From Colletes latitarsis (taxonomy: Eukaryota > Arthropoda > Insecta > Hymenoptera > Colletidae): a stretch of DNA of 64,000 nucleotides. Shown here piece by piece: positions 1 to 10,189 of this stretch; the first letter of the stretch is position 1, and each line of letters starts with the position of its first letter. The DNA lies in contig NW_027488369.1 of NCBI RefSeq assembly GCF_051014445.1, positions 10,620,001 to 10,684,000 on the forward strand. Direction: 5' to 3'. The notes under the pieces were generated by a model. That model was not told the DNA's origin. It made no database searches and was given only the letters and a program-made list of their open reading frames with translations. Both the position numbers and the translations under genes were made by a program.

Positions 1-2113
1 ATACTTTCGCATTCTCCACATACTTGTTGAACAGATCCTGGGTTTTTTCTAGTTTGGATCACGTAGTATTGTGGTACCACACTGAAACAGGCCATTAAAC
101 CTGGTTTCGATCAATATTTTAGAGAATAACGCATGTTAGGTCTAGGTTAGGTCTGGGATTTGCTCTCATCGGGCTCATTCTTTCGCATATTTCTCATACT
201 TCATGCCTAGATCCTGGGCTATTTCTGGACTGCATCATGTTGTAATGTAGTACCACCCTGAAACAGTCAATTAAACCTGGTTTCCATCAATATTTTAGAG
301 GACAACACAAGTTAGTTCTGGGATAGGTCTGGGATTTGCCCACATCAGGATCATACTTTCGCATTGTTCACATACTTGTTGAACAGATACTGGGTTTTTT
401 CTGGTTTGGATCACGTCGTAATGTGGCACCACACTGAAACAGTCCATTAAACCTGGTTTCGATCAATATTTTAGAGGATAACGCAGGTTATGTCTGGGTT
501 AGGTCTGGGATTTGCCCTCGTCAGGCTCATAGTTTCGCGTTTCTTACATACTTGTAAAACAGATCCTGGGTTTTTTCTGGTTTGGATCCCGTAGTAATGT
601 GGTACCACACTGAAACAGTCCATTCAACCAGGTTTCGATCAATATTTTAGAGGATAACGCATGTTATGTCTAGGTTAGTCCTGGGATTTGCCCACATCAG
701 GCTCATACTTTCGCATTCTTCACATACTTGTTGAGCGGGTCTTGGGTTTTTTCTGGTGTGGATCACGTAGTAATGTGGTACCACACTGAAACAATCAATT
801 AAACCTGGTCTTGATAAATATTTTAGAGGATAACGCATGTTAGGTCTGGGTTAGGTCTAGGATTTGCCTTCATCAGGCTCATACTTTCACATATTTCTCA
901 TACTTCATGGCTGGATCCTGGGCTATTTCTGGATTGGATCACGTAGTAATGTGGTACCACACTGAAACAGTCAATTTAACCTGGTTTCGATCAATATTTT
1001 GGAGAATAATTCATGTTCGGTCTGGGTTAGGTCTGGGATTTGCGCTCATCTGGCTCATTCTTTCGCATATTTCTCATACTTCATGGCTAGATCCTGGGCT
1101 TTTTCTGGATTGCATCACGTAGTAATGAAGTACAACACTGAAACAGTCAATTAAACATGGTTTCCATCAATATTTTAGAGGACATGTTAGGTCTAGGTTA
1201 GGCCTGGGATTTGCCCTCATCAGGGTCATACTTTCGCAGTTTTAACATACATGTTGACCTGATCGAGGGTTTTTTCTGCTTTGTATCACATAGTAAAGTG
1301 GTACCACACTGAAACAGTCCATTAGACCTGGTTTGGATCAATGTTTTAGAGGATAACGCATGTTAGGTCTAGGTTAGCCCTGGGATTTTCACTCATCAGA
1401 CTCTTACTTTCGCATTCTTCACATACTTGTTGAACGGATCCTGGGTTTTTTCTGGCTTCGTTCACGTAGTAATGTGTCACCACACTGAAACATTCAATTA
1501 AACCTGGTTTTGATAAATATTTTAGAGGACAACGCATGTTAGGTGTGGGTTAGGTCTAGGATTTGCCCTCCTCAGGCTCATACTTTCGCATATTTCTCAT
1601 ACTTCATGGCTAGATCCTGAGCTATTTCTGGATTGTATCACATAGTAATGTGGTACCACGCTGAAACAGTCAATTAAACCTGGTTTCCATCAATATTTTA
1701 GAGGATAACGCAAGTTAGGTTTGGGATAGATCTGGGATTCGCCCTCATCAGGCTCATACTTTCGCGTTTTTCACATACTTGTTGAACTAATCCTGGGTTT
1801 TTTCTGGTTTGGATCACGTAGTAATGTGGTACCACACTGAAACAGTCGATTAAACCTGGTTTCGATCAATATTTTAGAGGATAACGAAAGTTAGGTCTGG
1901 GATAGGTCTGGGATTTGCCCTCATCAGACTCATACTTTCGCACACTTCACATACTCGTTGAACAGATCCTGGGTTATTTTCTGGTTTGGATCACATAGTA
2001 ATGTGGTACCACACTGGGACAGTCGAATAAACCAGGTTTCGATCAATATTTTTCAGGATAACGCATGTTAGGTCTAGGTAAGGCCTGGGATTTTCTCTCA
2101 CCAGACTCATACT
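1..2113. repeat. Satellite array, block I (about 176-bp monomers, diverged)
   Basis: About a dozen head-to-tail monomers of an AT-richer satellite with no host gene. Each monomer reads in order: a telomere-like segment (two 11-bp units such as TTAGGTCTAGG then TTAGGTCTGGG), a CATCAGRCTCATACTTTCGCA stretch, a variable middle, GGATCACGTAGTAATG, the palindrome TGTGGTACCACA, CTGAAACAGTC, and a GATCAATATTTTAGAGG stretch. Two middle types occur. Type A has CACATACTTGTTGAAC followed by GATCCTGGGTTTTTTCTGG. Type B has TTTCTCATACTTCATGG followed by GGATTG. Monomers here differ from each other at many positions, more than in the right half of the window. Short reading frames of 60-70 codons on the minus strand are by-products of the repeat. 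Confidence 0.95.
2101..2113. repeat. Target-site duplication of element A, left copy
   Basis: The 13-bp string CCAGACTCATACT precedes the T-run of the minus-strand element and recurs immediately beyond its other end. The CC at its start is a variant; most monomers read TC here. Because both copies share the variant, they come from one monomer that was split by the insertion. Confidence 0.85.
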
Positions 2114-2114
2114 A

Positions 2115-2642
2115 TTTTTTTTTTTTGTCGTGGGGAAAATCTTCGAAAGACTCCCTCCCACCTCCTTGGGGAGAGGTGGGAGGGGTGTGTGGGATTCCCC
2201 GCGCCCGTACAACGACAGGCGCGGGACCTACCCACTAAAAACCCCACGGTGACCCTTCGGCACGCTTTGGGAGGATACCGGGAATCGCTCGAAGCATTCT
2301 TCCGGTATCCTCCCCGTGCCCGCGCTTTCGCGCCCATCCCCCGGGGGGACAATCGATCCCCCCAGTAGACACACTGCCTCATAGCGGCGGGACGGGGCCA
2401 CTCCATCCCGCCGCTATCCGTCCCGGGGCCGCGTTTAGTGGCGGCTGCGAGCCCCAACTCGCAACCGCCCGCGACCGCGTTTCCACCCCTCGGCGGCCGG
2501 GCGTTCATGGCCGCACCAGACCGCCGAGGGTGCCTCCCCTTGCGTCGGACCGGTAGGGGGAGGCACTCCTACCCCCAACCGGTCCGACCCGGCGCCGCCT
2601 GGCGGGAGGAGGGTCCCCTCAGGACCCCCCTCCCAGCCTAGG
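2115..2642 (-). other. 3' UTR and poly(A) tail of element A
   Basis: This is the non-coding 3' end of element A, read right to left from the ORF2 stop at 2643-2645 to the 12-nt T-run. It keeps the full set of 3' UTR hairpins of the complete copy, including the ATAGCGGCGGGA hairpin that is damaged in the two short copies further right. In R1-clade elements the 3' UTR is the part recognised by the reverse transcriptase; that role is known for relatives and inferred here. Confidence 0.8.
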
Positions 2643-2710
2643 TCATCCGCCACGCCAAGGCGGCCGCCCGCGACGCCTCGCGACCGGGCGACGACCTCGG
2701 GCCACCACAC

Positions 2711-2747
2711 GAGCGCGAGCTTCAGCGCGCCGCTGAAGCTCGCGCTC
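2711..2747. other. Perfect inverted repeat near the ORF2 3' end (17-bp arms)
   Basis: The arms GAGCGCGAGCTTCAGCG (2711-2727) and CGCTGAAGCTCGCGCTC (2731-2747) are separated by CGC, giving a perfect 17-bp hairpin inside the coding region for the C-terminal tail of ORF2. The corresponding stretch of the complete copy near 18280-18317 has one mismatch in an arm, so the hairpin is kept but slightly degraded there. Confidence 0.85.
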
Positions 2748-4082
2748 CCTCCCCGCGGCCTCCTTCTGCAACATTACGTTCTCGCAGAAGGAGGCCACGG
2801 CCCTCCACTTCTCCTCGCTGCCGAGCATGGCGCGCACCACGCCCGGCAGCGAGACATCCCGCCCGACGACGCCGACCAGGACACGGCGCTCCCCGTCCCA
2901 CGCGGGGCATACCTCCAGGGTATGATCCGCCGTGTCCTGCTCAGCGTCGCAGTGGCAGCAACGCGCCGTCGGCTCCTTCCCTATTCGGCACAGGTATCTT
3001 CCGAAGCTGCCATGCCCGGAAAATACCTGTGCCAGCCGGTAGGTGAGGCTGCCATGGCCTCTGTCCAGCCACTCCTTCAGGAGTGGCCGAACAGCCCCGA
3101 GAGTCCGGTGCCCCGCGGTTGGCAGAGCCAGCCGCTCCTGCCACGCGAGCAACACGGACTGCCGGGCCTGGCGCTTCAAATCGCCCCAAGCTGGTTCCTG
3201 CCCGCCCGGGACCGCCCCCACCCCCGCGCGACGGTCGACGCGGTGCCGGTACATCACCGCGTGCGACCGCGCGAGCAGGTCCATGGGCGGCATCCCCGCT
3301 AGAACCGTCGCCGCCTCATGTGACACGGTCCGATACCCGCGGACGACCCTGAGCGCCATGCGCCTCTGCACCCGACGCAGGATAGTCATGCTGCGCCGGG
3401 AGGCAGCCAGGTCGTCCGCCCAGACGGGGGCCCCGTATAGGGCCACCGACTGGACCATTGCCACATAGAGGCGACGAACTCGGCCCGCCGGGCCCCCCAG
3501 GCTGGGCAGGATCCGGCCCAGAGCCGCAACCATCCTTTCCAACCGGGGGACCAGGCAGCGGAAATGCTTCTCGAAACGCCAGTGGCTATCGACCATCAGC
3601 CCCAGATACCTGATCTGGGGCTTCACCTCGATGTCAGCCCCACCCACCCGAATCAGAGGGGGTGGCGGATCCTGCCGAGGTGAATGAAACGCAATCACCT
3701 CGGTCTTATGGACCGCCACCGTCATCCCCATCCCCCTGATCCGGTCGACGACGCGTTGCGACCCCTCCTCCGCGCGACGCATGGCCCTCCCCCAGTGCGC
3801 CCCGACGGCCAGCACCAGTGTGTCATCCGCATAACACACCGTGCTGACGCCGTCGGGGAGGCCGGCCCGCAACACCGAGTCGTACGCGATGTTCCACAGG
3901 AGTGGCCCGAGGACCGACCCCTGCGGAACACCGCAGTACACCTCCCTCCGCATATCACCATCCCGGCCCGGATACTCGATCCACCTGCCGCGGAGATAAT
4001 CCCCGACGACCGCCCTGAGACAAGGGGGGACTCGATGATATTCGAGTCCCCTCCTTATCTCTTCCCAGGGGAGGGTGTTAAA

Positions 4083-4116
4083 GGCATTGGCAATATCCAA
4101 GGATATTGCCAATGCC
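4083..4116. other. Perfect 34-bp palindrome over the RT catalytic motif (element A)
   Basis: The arms GGCATTGGCAATATCC and GGATATTGCCAATGCC flank a central AA. It is the same structure as at 16912-16945 in the complete copy and covers the codons of the first catalytic aspartate motif of the reverse transcriptase. Confidence 0.9.
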
Positions 4117-5824
4117 ACCCCTCCCCGGGAGACGGCCGCCTCCGAGAGGGCCCTCACACGACCTATCGCGTCGATAGTCGATCGGCCCCCCCGGAAACCG
4201 AACTGGCAGTCGGCCAGACCGGGATCACCCCGCGACAGGTGCTCGACGAGGCGGGCAGCAATCACACGCTCGAAGAGCTTGCCCACCTCGTCGAGGAGAC
4301 AAATGGGCCGGTATGCGGAGGGAGACTCCGCGGGCCGACCCTCCTCCCGGAGGAGGACCATCCTCGCCACCTTCCAACTGGGGGGGAATCGCCCGTCCCT
4401 CAGGCAGCGGTCGAACAACCGCCTGAGGTCGGCCCCAAGGACGCCCTGGGTCAAGACCCAAACCCGGCCGGGCACACCATCCGGACCCGGGGCCGTGTTA
4501 CGAACCCCGAGCCGTCTGATGGCCGCTGCCAGCTCCTCCTGCGTGACCCCCAGCTCGGCCGTCCACTCCACTGGGACAGCCGCCGCCGCCGGAGGACGCG
4601 GTCCCCTCTCCCCAATTGGGAAGAGTGTATTGACCACGTCCTCCAGCAGCCGGGGGTCAAGACCCTCGGTGACGGGGGGCGCCCACGGGCGGAGCTTATT
4701 CAGCACCACCTTATATGGGCGCCCCCATGGATCGTCATCAAGGGTCTGGAGGAGCTCCTTCCATGCCTGGGTCTTGGCCCGTTTGATGGCGACCTGCAGA
4801 GCAACCCGCGCCACGCGGTATGCTCCATACAGGTCATCAGCTGCCCTCGCTCGCGCCACGCCGTCGCCTGTACGTTGACGACGGCGCGCGCGGGTGTACT
4901 GGCGTCGGGCGCGGACAGTCGCGACTCGCAACTCCGCGATCGCGTCCGACCACCAGTACACCGCCCGGCGAGGAGAAGCCCGCCCGACCCGAGGCATCGC
5001 CGCGTCGCAAATACCCGCGACCAATGCCCCGAGCCGGGCGACCTCCTCCTCTATGCTCGGCAACTCGGCCGCTCCCTGCGGCCAAGTTGCAGCGAGGGCA
5101 GCTGCCATCAGGGCGTCCTTGTCCAGGCGCCGAAGCGCCCAGCGGCGTGGTGGGGCGCCACGCAGGCGGCCGTGTCGGGATGCACTCGCGGCGGCAGAGA
5201 CCTCCATCCGGATGTACCGGTGATCGGAGAGTGTCTCTGCCCCCGCGACCACGTGCCAACCCGACACCATGCGCACGGCGTTGGGGGTCGCGAATCCAAC
5301 ATCCACGATGGACCCCCCATATCGCCGCACGCATGTGTGCTCCGACCCCCGGTTCAATACCCGAAGGTCGAGCCCCGCCGCCCAATCGCCCAGGATCCCG
5401 CCGCGAACGGAGGTCCCGGGGGATCCCCAAGCCACCGACTTGGCATTAAAATCCCCCAGGACCAGCACCGGCCGGGCCGCGTAGCGCTGCACGCATGCCG
5501 CGACCTCGGCCAAGTACAGCTCGAACGCAGCGTGACCGCTACGGGGCGAAATGTAGCACCCCACCACAGCGACTCCCCCCCAGTCCACGGCGACGAATCC
5601 CCGACCGCGCTCCAACAAGGAGAACGGTGGGGACCCGTCGCCCCCTCCCCATACCGTCGCCACCAAGCCGTCCGCGTCGCCCACCCAATGAGGGTGATCA
5701 GGGACGCGGTACGGCTCGGCGGCGACCGCCAGGCCAACCCCCCACTCCGCGAGGACTTGGGACATCAAGTCCTATGCCGCGCGGCAGTGGTTGAGGTTGG
5801 CCTGGAGGAGGAGGCGGGGCGGCA

Positions 5825-7322
5825 TTAATTAATGGCCGCGCCAGCCTCCTCCCGGCCGTCCGTCCCCGTAGCACCGTCCACCTCCATGGAGGACGATGCC
5901 ACCGCCCTCGGCACCGGAGCCGGTGCAGCCCGCCTCTTCCTCTCCTTCCGGGAGGGGGGGGAGCACTTCTTGCTCCCCACCCTGTGATCGGCTGGCCTCC
6001 CCATGTCCGCACACAGCGGGCAGTGGGGGGCCGCCGAGCACTGGCTCGCACGGTGCTCTTTGGCACCGCAGCGGTAACACTGACCGCTGCGGTCCACCGG
6101 CGAGGTGCACCACTGCCTCACGTGCCCCAATTCGAGGCAGCGGTGACACTGGAGCGGGCGCGGCGCGAGGATTTCCACTCGCGCCGAAACCCACCCCACC
6201 AACACCCTCCCGGATTCCGCCACCTTACGGGCGGCGGAGAGGGGGCACCGGGCCCACACCGACCCGAGGCCGGAGGGCGACCTGCGGATCTCTCCGATCC
6301 GCAGGTCCTCCACAGGACAGTCCCCCGCCCTCGCAAGGGCACGGGACACATCCTGTGCGCTGACCGAGTCGTCCAGCCCACAAACGCGCATCTCCGTGCG
6401 CTTCGTGGGCCGGGCGACCCGGACACCTCGCTCGCCCAGCTGCTCCCGGAGCCTCTGGGCGAGACGATCCGCCTTCGCGCCGCCTTCTGCACCGGGGATC
6501 TCCAGCAAGAGACCCCCGGTCACGGCCCTCTTCGCCCTCACGGAGGCGATGCCCAGCTCTTCCAGGGAGATATTCTCCTTCTCGCACCGCCTTCCTGCTG
6601 ACCGCTCTTCCGGCGAGGAGCTCCTCCCGGAAGGCGGCCAGCTTGCCATCAATCATGTCCCCAATCCTCCTCAGAAGATCGTCTTCTGAGGAGGACGGGG
6701 ACTTCTTCACGGGCGGAGTGCGGGTGGAGGGGCCCGCGGTGCCCCGCACCACTGCCACCGCACTCCGCTTATTTACCTCCGCCGAGGGACGCGGCGGTGG
6801 AGGAGGAGGGAGGATGGGAGGGAGGGCCGCGCTGTTCCACAGCGCCTCTGCCCTCCTCCTCCCCGGCCGCTCCTCCTCCAACAGGAGCTGCAGACGGGCG
6901 TTCCGCCCTCTGAGCTCCCGCGCCGCCTCCCTCATTTCCTCCGCCGCGGCCTTCAGGGCCTCCGCGCCACCGCTTTTCTGCCCCTTAAAGGCGCAGGCAG
7001 CGGCGACTTTCTCCACCCGCCTCAGGGACGAGGAGATCCTCCCCGATATCTCCTCGGTCAACTCGTCCCTGAGGCAACTCAGCCTCACCGACGGGCTCAT
7101 CGCCCCGCCCACCTCGACGACGGCCTGCCCCGTCCTCTTCCTCTTAGAGCCTATGTGGCTCGTGCTGGAGGAGAAGGACGAGACCGACGCCGTCTCGTCG
7201 TCCTCCTCCACCCTCCACGAAGCCGGACCTGGCGCTGAGTGGGGCGCGAGCGCCGCCACCCTAACCCCAACCCCGTCTCCGTCCTCCCCAACCGACAAAA
7301 CCCGCCCCATCCCCATTTTATA
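5825..7322 (-). pseudogene. ORF1 (Gag-like) remnant of element A, deleted and frameshifted
   Basis: Read on the minus strand, this is ORF1 of the complete copy from about codon 5 to its TAA at 5827-5825. The 5' part (coiled-coil-like region) runs from 7316 to about 6588. Then 375 nt of the complete copy (14076-14450) are replaced by a 7-nt filler CGAGAAG near 6579-6585. The net loss of 368 nt is not a multiple of three, so the zinc-knuckle half continues in another frame to 5825. The lost part is the basic, Pro/Ala-rich linker. The stop overlaps the ORF2 start as TAATG. No Gag of normal length can be made. Confidence 0.9.
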
Positions 7323-7335
7323 CCAGACTCATACT
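7323..7335. repeat. Target-site duplication of element A, right copy
   Basis: CCAGACTCATACT repeats the 13 bp at 2101-2113, and the satellite monomer then resumes with TTCGCATTCTTCACATAC as expected. Confidence 0.85.
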
Positions 7336-8329
7336 TTCGCATTCTTCACATACTTGTTGAACGGATCCTGGGTTTTTTCTGGTTTGGATCACGTAGTAAT
7401 GTGGGACCACACTGAAACAGTCAATTAAACCTGGTTTCGATCAATATTTTAGGGAATAATTCATGTTAGGACTGGGATAGGTCTGGGATTTGCCCACATC
7501 AGGATCATACTTTCGCATTTTTCACATACTTGTTGAACAGATCCTGGGTTTTTTCTGGTATGGATCACGTAGTAATGTTGTACCACACTAAAACAGTCAA
7601 TTAAACCTGGTTTCGATCAATATTTTAGTGGACAACGCATGTTAGGTCGAGGTTAGGCCTGGGATTTGCCCTTATCAGACTCATACTTTCGCATTCTTCA
7701 CATACTTGTTGAACGGATCCTGGGTTTTTTCTGGTTTGGATCACGTAGTAATGTGGTACCAGACTGAAACATTCAATTAAACCTGGTCTTGATATATATT
7801 TTAGAGGATAACGCATGTTAGGTCTGGGTAAGGTCTAGGATTTGCCATCATCAGGCTCATAATTTCGCATATTTCTCATACTTCATGGCTTGATCCTGGG
7901 CTTTGTCTGGATTGGATCACGTAGTATTGTGGTACCACACTGAAACACTAAATTAAACCTGGTTTCGATCAATATTTTAGAGGATAACGCAAGTTTGGTC
8001 CGGGATAGGTGTGGGATTTGCCCTCATCAGGGTCATATTTTCGCATTTTTCACATACTTGTAGAACAGATCCCTGGCTTTTTCAGGTTTGTATCACGTAG
8101 TTATGTGGTACCACACTGAAACAGTCGATTAAACCTGGTTTCGATCAATATTTTAGAGGATAACGCAAGTTATGTCTGAGATAGGTCTGGGATTTGCCCT
8201 CATCAGGCTCATACTTTCGCGTTTTTCACATACTTGTTGAACAGATCCTGGGTTTTTTCTGGTTTGGATCACGCAGTAATGTAGTACCACTCTGAAACAG
8301 TCCATTAAACCTGGTTTCGATCAATACTT

Positions 8330-9875
8330 TAGAGAATAATTCATGTTTGGTCTAGGTTAGGTCTGGGATTTGCTCTAATCAGGCTCATACTTTCGCATAT
8401 TACTCATTCTTGTTGGCCAGATCCAGGGCTTCCACTGGTTTGGATCACGTAGTAATGTGATGCCACACTAAACCTGTCAATTAAACCTGGTTTCGATCAA
8501 GATTTTAGAGGATAACGCAAGGTATGTCAGGGATAGATCTGGGGATTTGCCCTCATCAGGCTCATACTTACGCGTTTTTCACATTCTTATTGAACAGATC
8601 CAGGGTTTTTTCGGGTTTGGATCACGCAGTAATGTGGTACCACACTGAAACAGTTCATTAAACCTGGTTTCGATCAATATTTTAGAGAATAATTCATGTT
8701 AGGTCTAGGTTAGGTCTGAGATTTGCTCTCATCGGGCTCATTCTTTCGCATATTACTCATACTTCATGGCCAGATCCTGGGCTATTTCTGGATTGCATCA
8801 TGTACTAATGTAGTACCACCCTGAAACAGTCAATTAAACCTGGTTTCCATCAATATTTTAGAGGACAACGCAAGTTAGGTCTGGGATAGGTCTGGGATTT
8901 GCCCACATCAGGATCATACTTTCGCATTTTTCACATACATGTTGAACAGATACTGGGTTTTTTCTGGTTTGGATCACGTAGTAATGTGGTACCACACTGA
9001 AACGTTCAATTAAACCTGGTCTTGATAATTGTTTTAGAGGATAACGCATGTTATGTCTGGGTTAGGTCTAAGATTTGCTCTCAGCAGGCTCATACTTTCG
9101 CATATTTCTCATACTTGATGGCTAGATCCTGGGCTTTTTCTGGATTGGATCACGTAGTGATGTGGTACCACACTGAAACAGTCGATTAAACCTGGTTTCG
9201 ATCAATATTTAAGAGGATAACGCAAGTTATGTCTGCGATAGGTCTGGGATTTGCCCTCGTCAGGCTCATACTTCCTCACTCTTCACATACTTGTTGTACA
9301 GATCCTGGGTTTTTTTCTGCTTTGGATCACGTAGTAAAGTGGTACCACACTAAAACAGTCAGTTAAACCTGGTTTCGATCAATATTTTAGAGGGCAACGC
9401 AAGTTAGGTCTGGGATAGGTCTGGGATTTGCCCTCATCAGACTCATACTTACGCATACTTCACATACTTGTTAAACAGATCCTGGGTTTTTCTCTGGTTT
9501 GGATCACGTAGTAATGTGGTACCACACTGAAACAGTCGATTAAACCTGGTTTCGATCAATATTTTAGAGAATAATTCATGTTAGGTCTAGGTTAGGTCTG
9601 GGATTTGCTCTCATCAGGCTCATACTTTCGCATATTTCTCATTCTTGTTGGCCAGATCCTGGGCTTCCACTGGTTTGGATCACGTAGTAATGTGATGCCA
9701 CACTAAACCTGTCAATTAAACCTGGTTTCGATCAAGATTTTAGAGGATAACGCAAGGTATGTCAGGGATAGATCTGGGGATTTGCCCTCATCAGGCTCAT
9801 ACTTACGCGTTTTTCACATTCTTATTGAACAGATCCTGGGTTTTTTCTGGTTTGGATCACGTAGTAATGTGGTAC
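8330..9875. repeat. Seven-monomer higher-order repeat, 1,235-bp spacing
   Basis: The rare type C monomer and its neighbours at about 8330-8640 recur at about 9565-9875. Anchor ATTCTTGTTGGCCAG begins at 8406 and 9641, an offset of 1,235 bp, or seven monomers. The copies differ by scattered substitutions, for example GATCCAGGG against GATCCTGGG, so this duplication is older than those to the right. A second offset of 883 bp (five monomers) links the AACGTTCAATTAAACC variant at 9001 and 9884. Confidence 0.8.
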
Positions 9876-10189
9876 CACACTGAAACGTTCAATTAAACCT
9901 GGTCTTGATAATTATTTTGGAGGATAACGCATGTTATGTCTGGGTTAGGTCTAAGATTTGCTGTCAGCAGGCTCATACTTTCGCATATTTCTCATACTTG
10001 ATGGCTAGATCCTGGGCTTTTTCTGGATTGGATCACGTAGTAATGTGGTACCACACTGAAACAGTCGATTAAACCAGGTTTCGCTCAATATTTTAGAGGA
10101 TAACGCATGTTAGGTCTAGGTTAGGCCTGGGATTTTCACTCATCAGACTCATACTATCGCATACTTCACATACTTGTTGAACGGATCCT

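Larger units (their letters stand above)
2643..5825 (-). pseudogene. ORF2 of element A: endonuclease/reverse transcriptase with an early stop
   Basis: The frame corresponds to the 1060-codon ORF2 of the complete copy. The ATG is at 5825-5823, and codon 18 reads TAG at 5774-5772 where the complete copy has CAG (Gln). Beyond that stop the frame is open to the TGA at 2643-2645 and shows the same endonuclease, reverse transcriptase (YADD) and C-terminal CCHC motifs, with only scattered substitutions. A shortened protein from an internal Met at codon 21 would lack the N-terminal Asn of the endonuclease fold. The single stop and otherwise intact frame suggest a young copy. The stop could also have arisen during reverse transcription. 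Confidence 0.9.
2114..7322 (-). mobile_element. Element A: R1-clade non-LTR retrotransposon, 5'-truncated, defective
   Basis: A GC-rich insertion of about 5.2 kb in the satellite, on the minus strand. It ends in a poly(A) tail read as 12 Ts at 2115-2126 and is bounded by 13-bp direct repeats. It is the same family as the complete copy at 12942-18934, with nearly identical ORF2. Three defects are visible. It starts near ORF1 codon 5, so the 5' UTR and start codon are missing. About 368 bp net are lost inside ORF1. ORF2 has a TAG at codon 18. The insertion point is not the telomere-like segment used by the other copies. The element cannot make its own proteins normally, but its RNA could in principle be mobilised in trans. 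Confidence 0.93.

Noticed and set aside
647..838. Dozens of 60-84 codon minus-strand frames in the satellite
   Set aside because: They are the same translation of the repeat over and over, with ends fixed by monomer phase and no start context or coding bias. They are by-products of the satellite.
1..2113. CRISPR-like array
   Set aside because: The repeats are directly adjacent 176-bp monomers without unique spacers, and the surrounding features are eukaryotic.
2107..2508. Short frames in the 3' UTRs of all four elements
   Set aside because: They overlap the structured non-coding tail, run into the poly(A) or T-run, and change frame with the 31-bp loss in the short copies.
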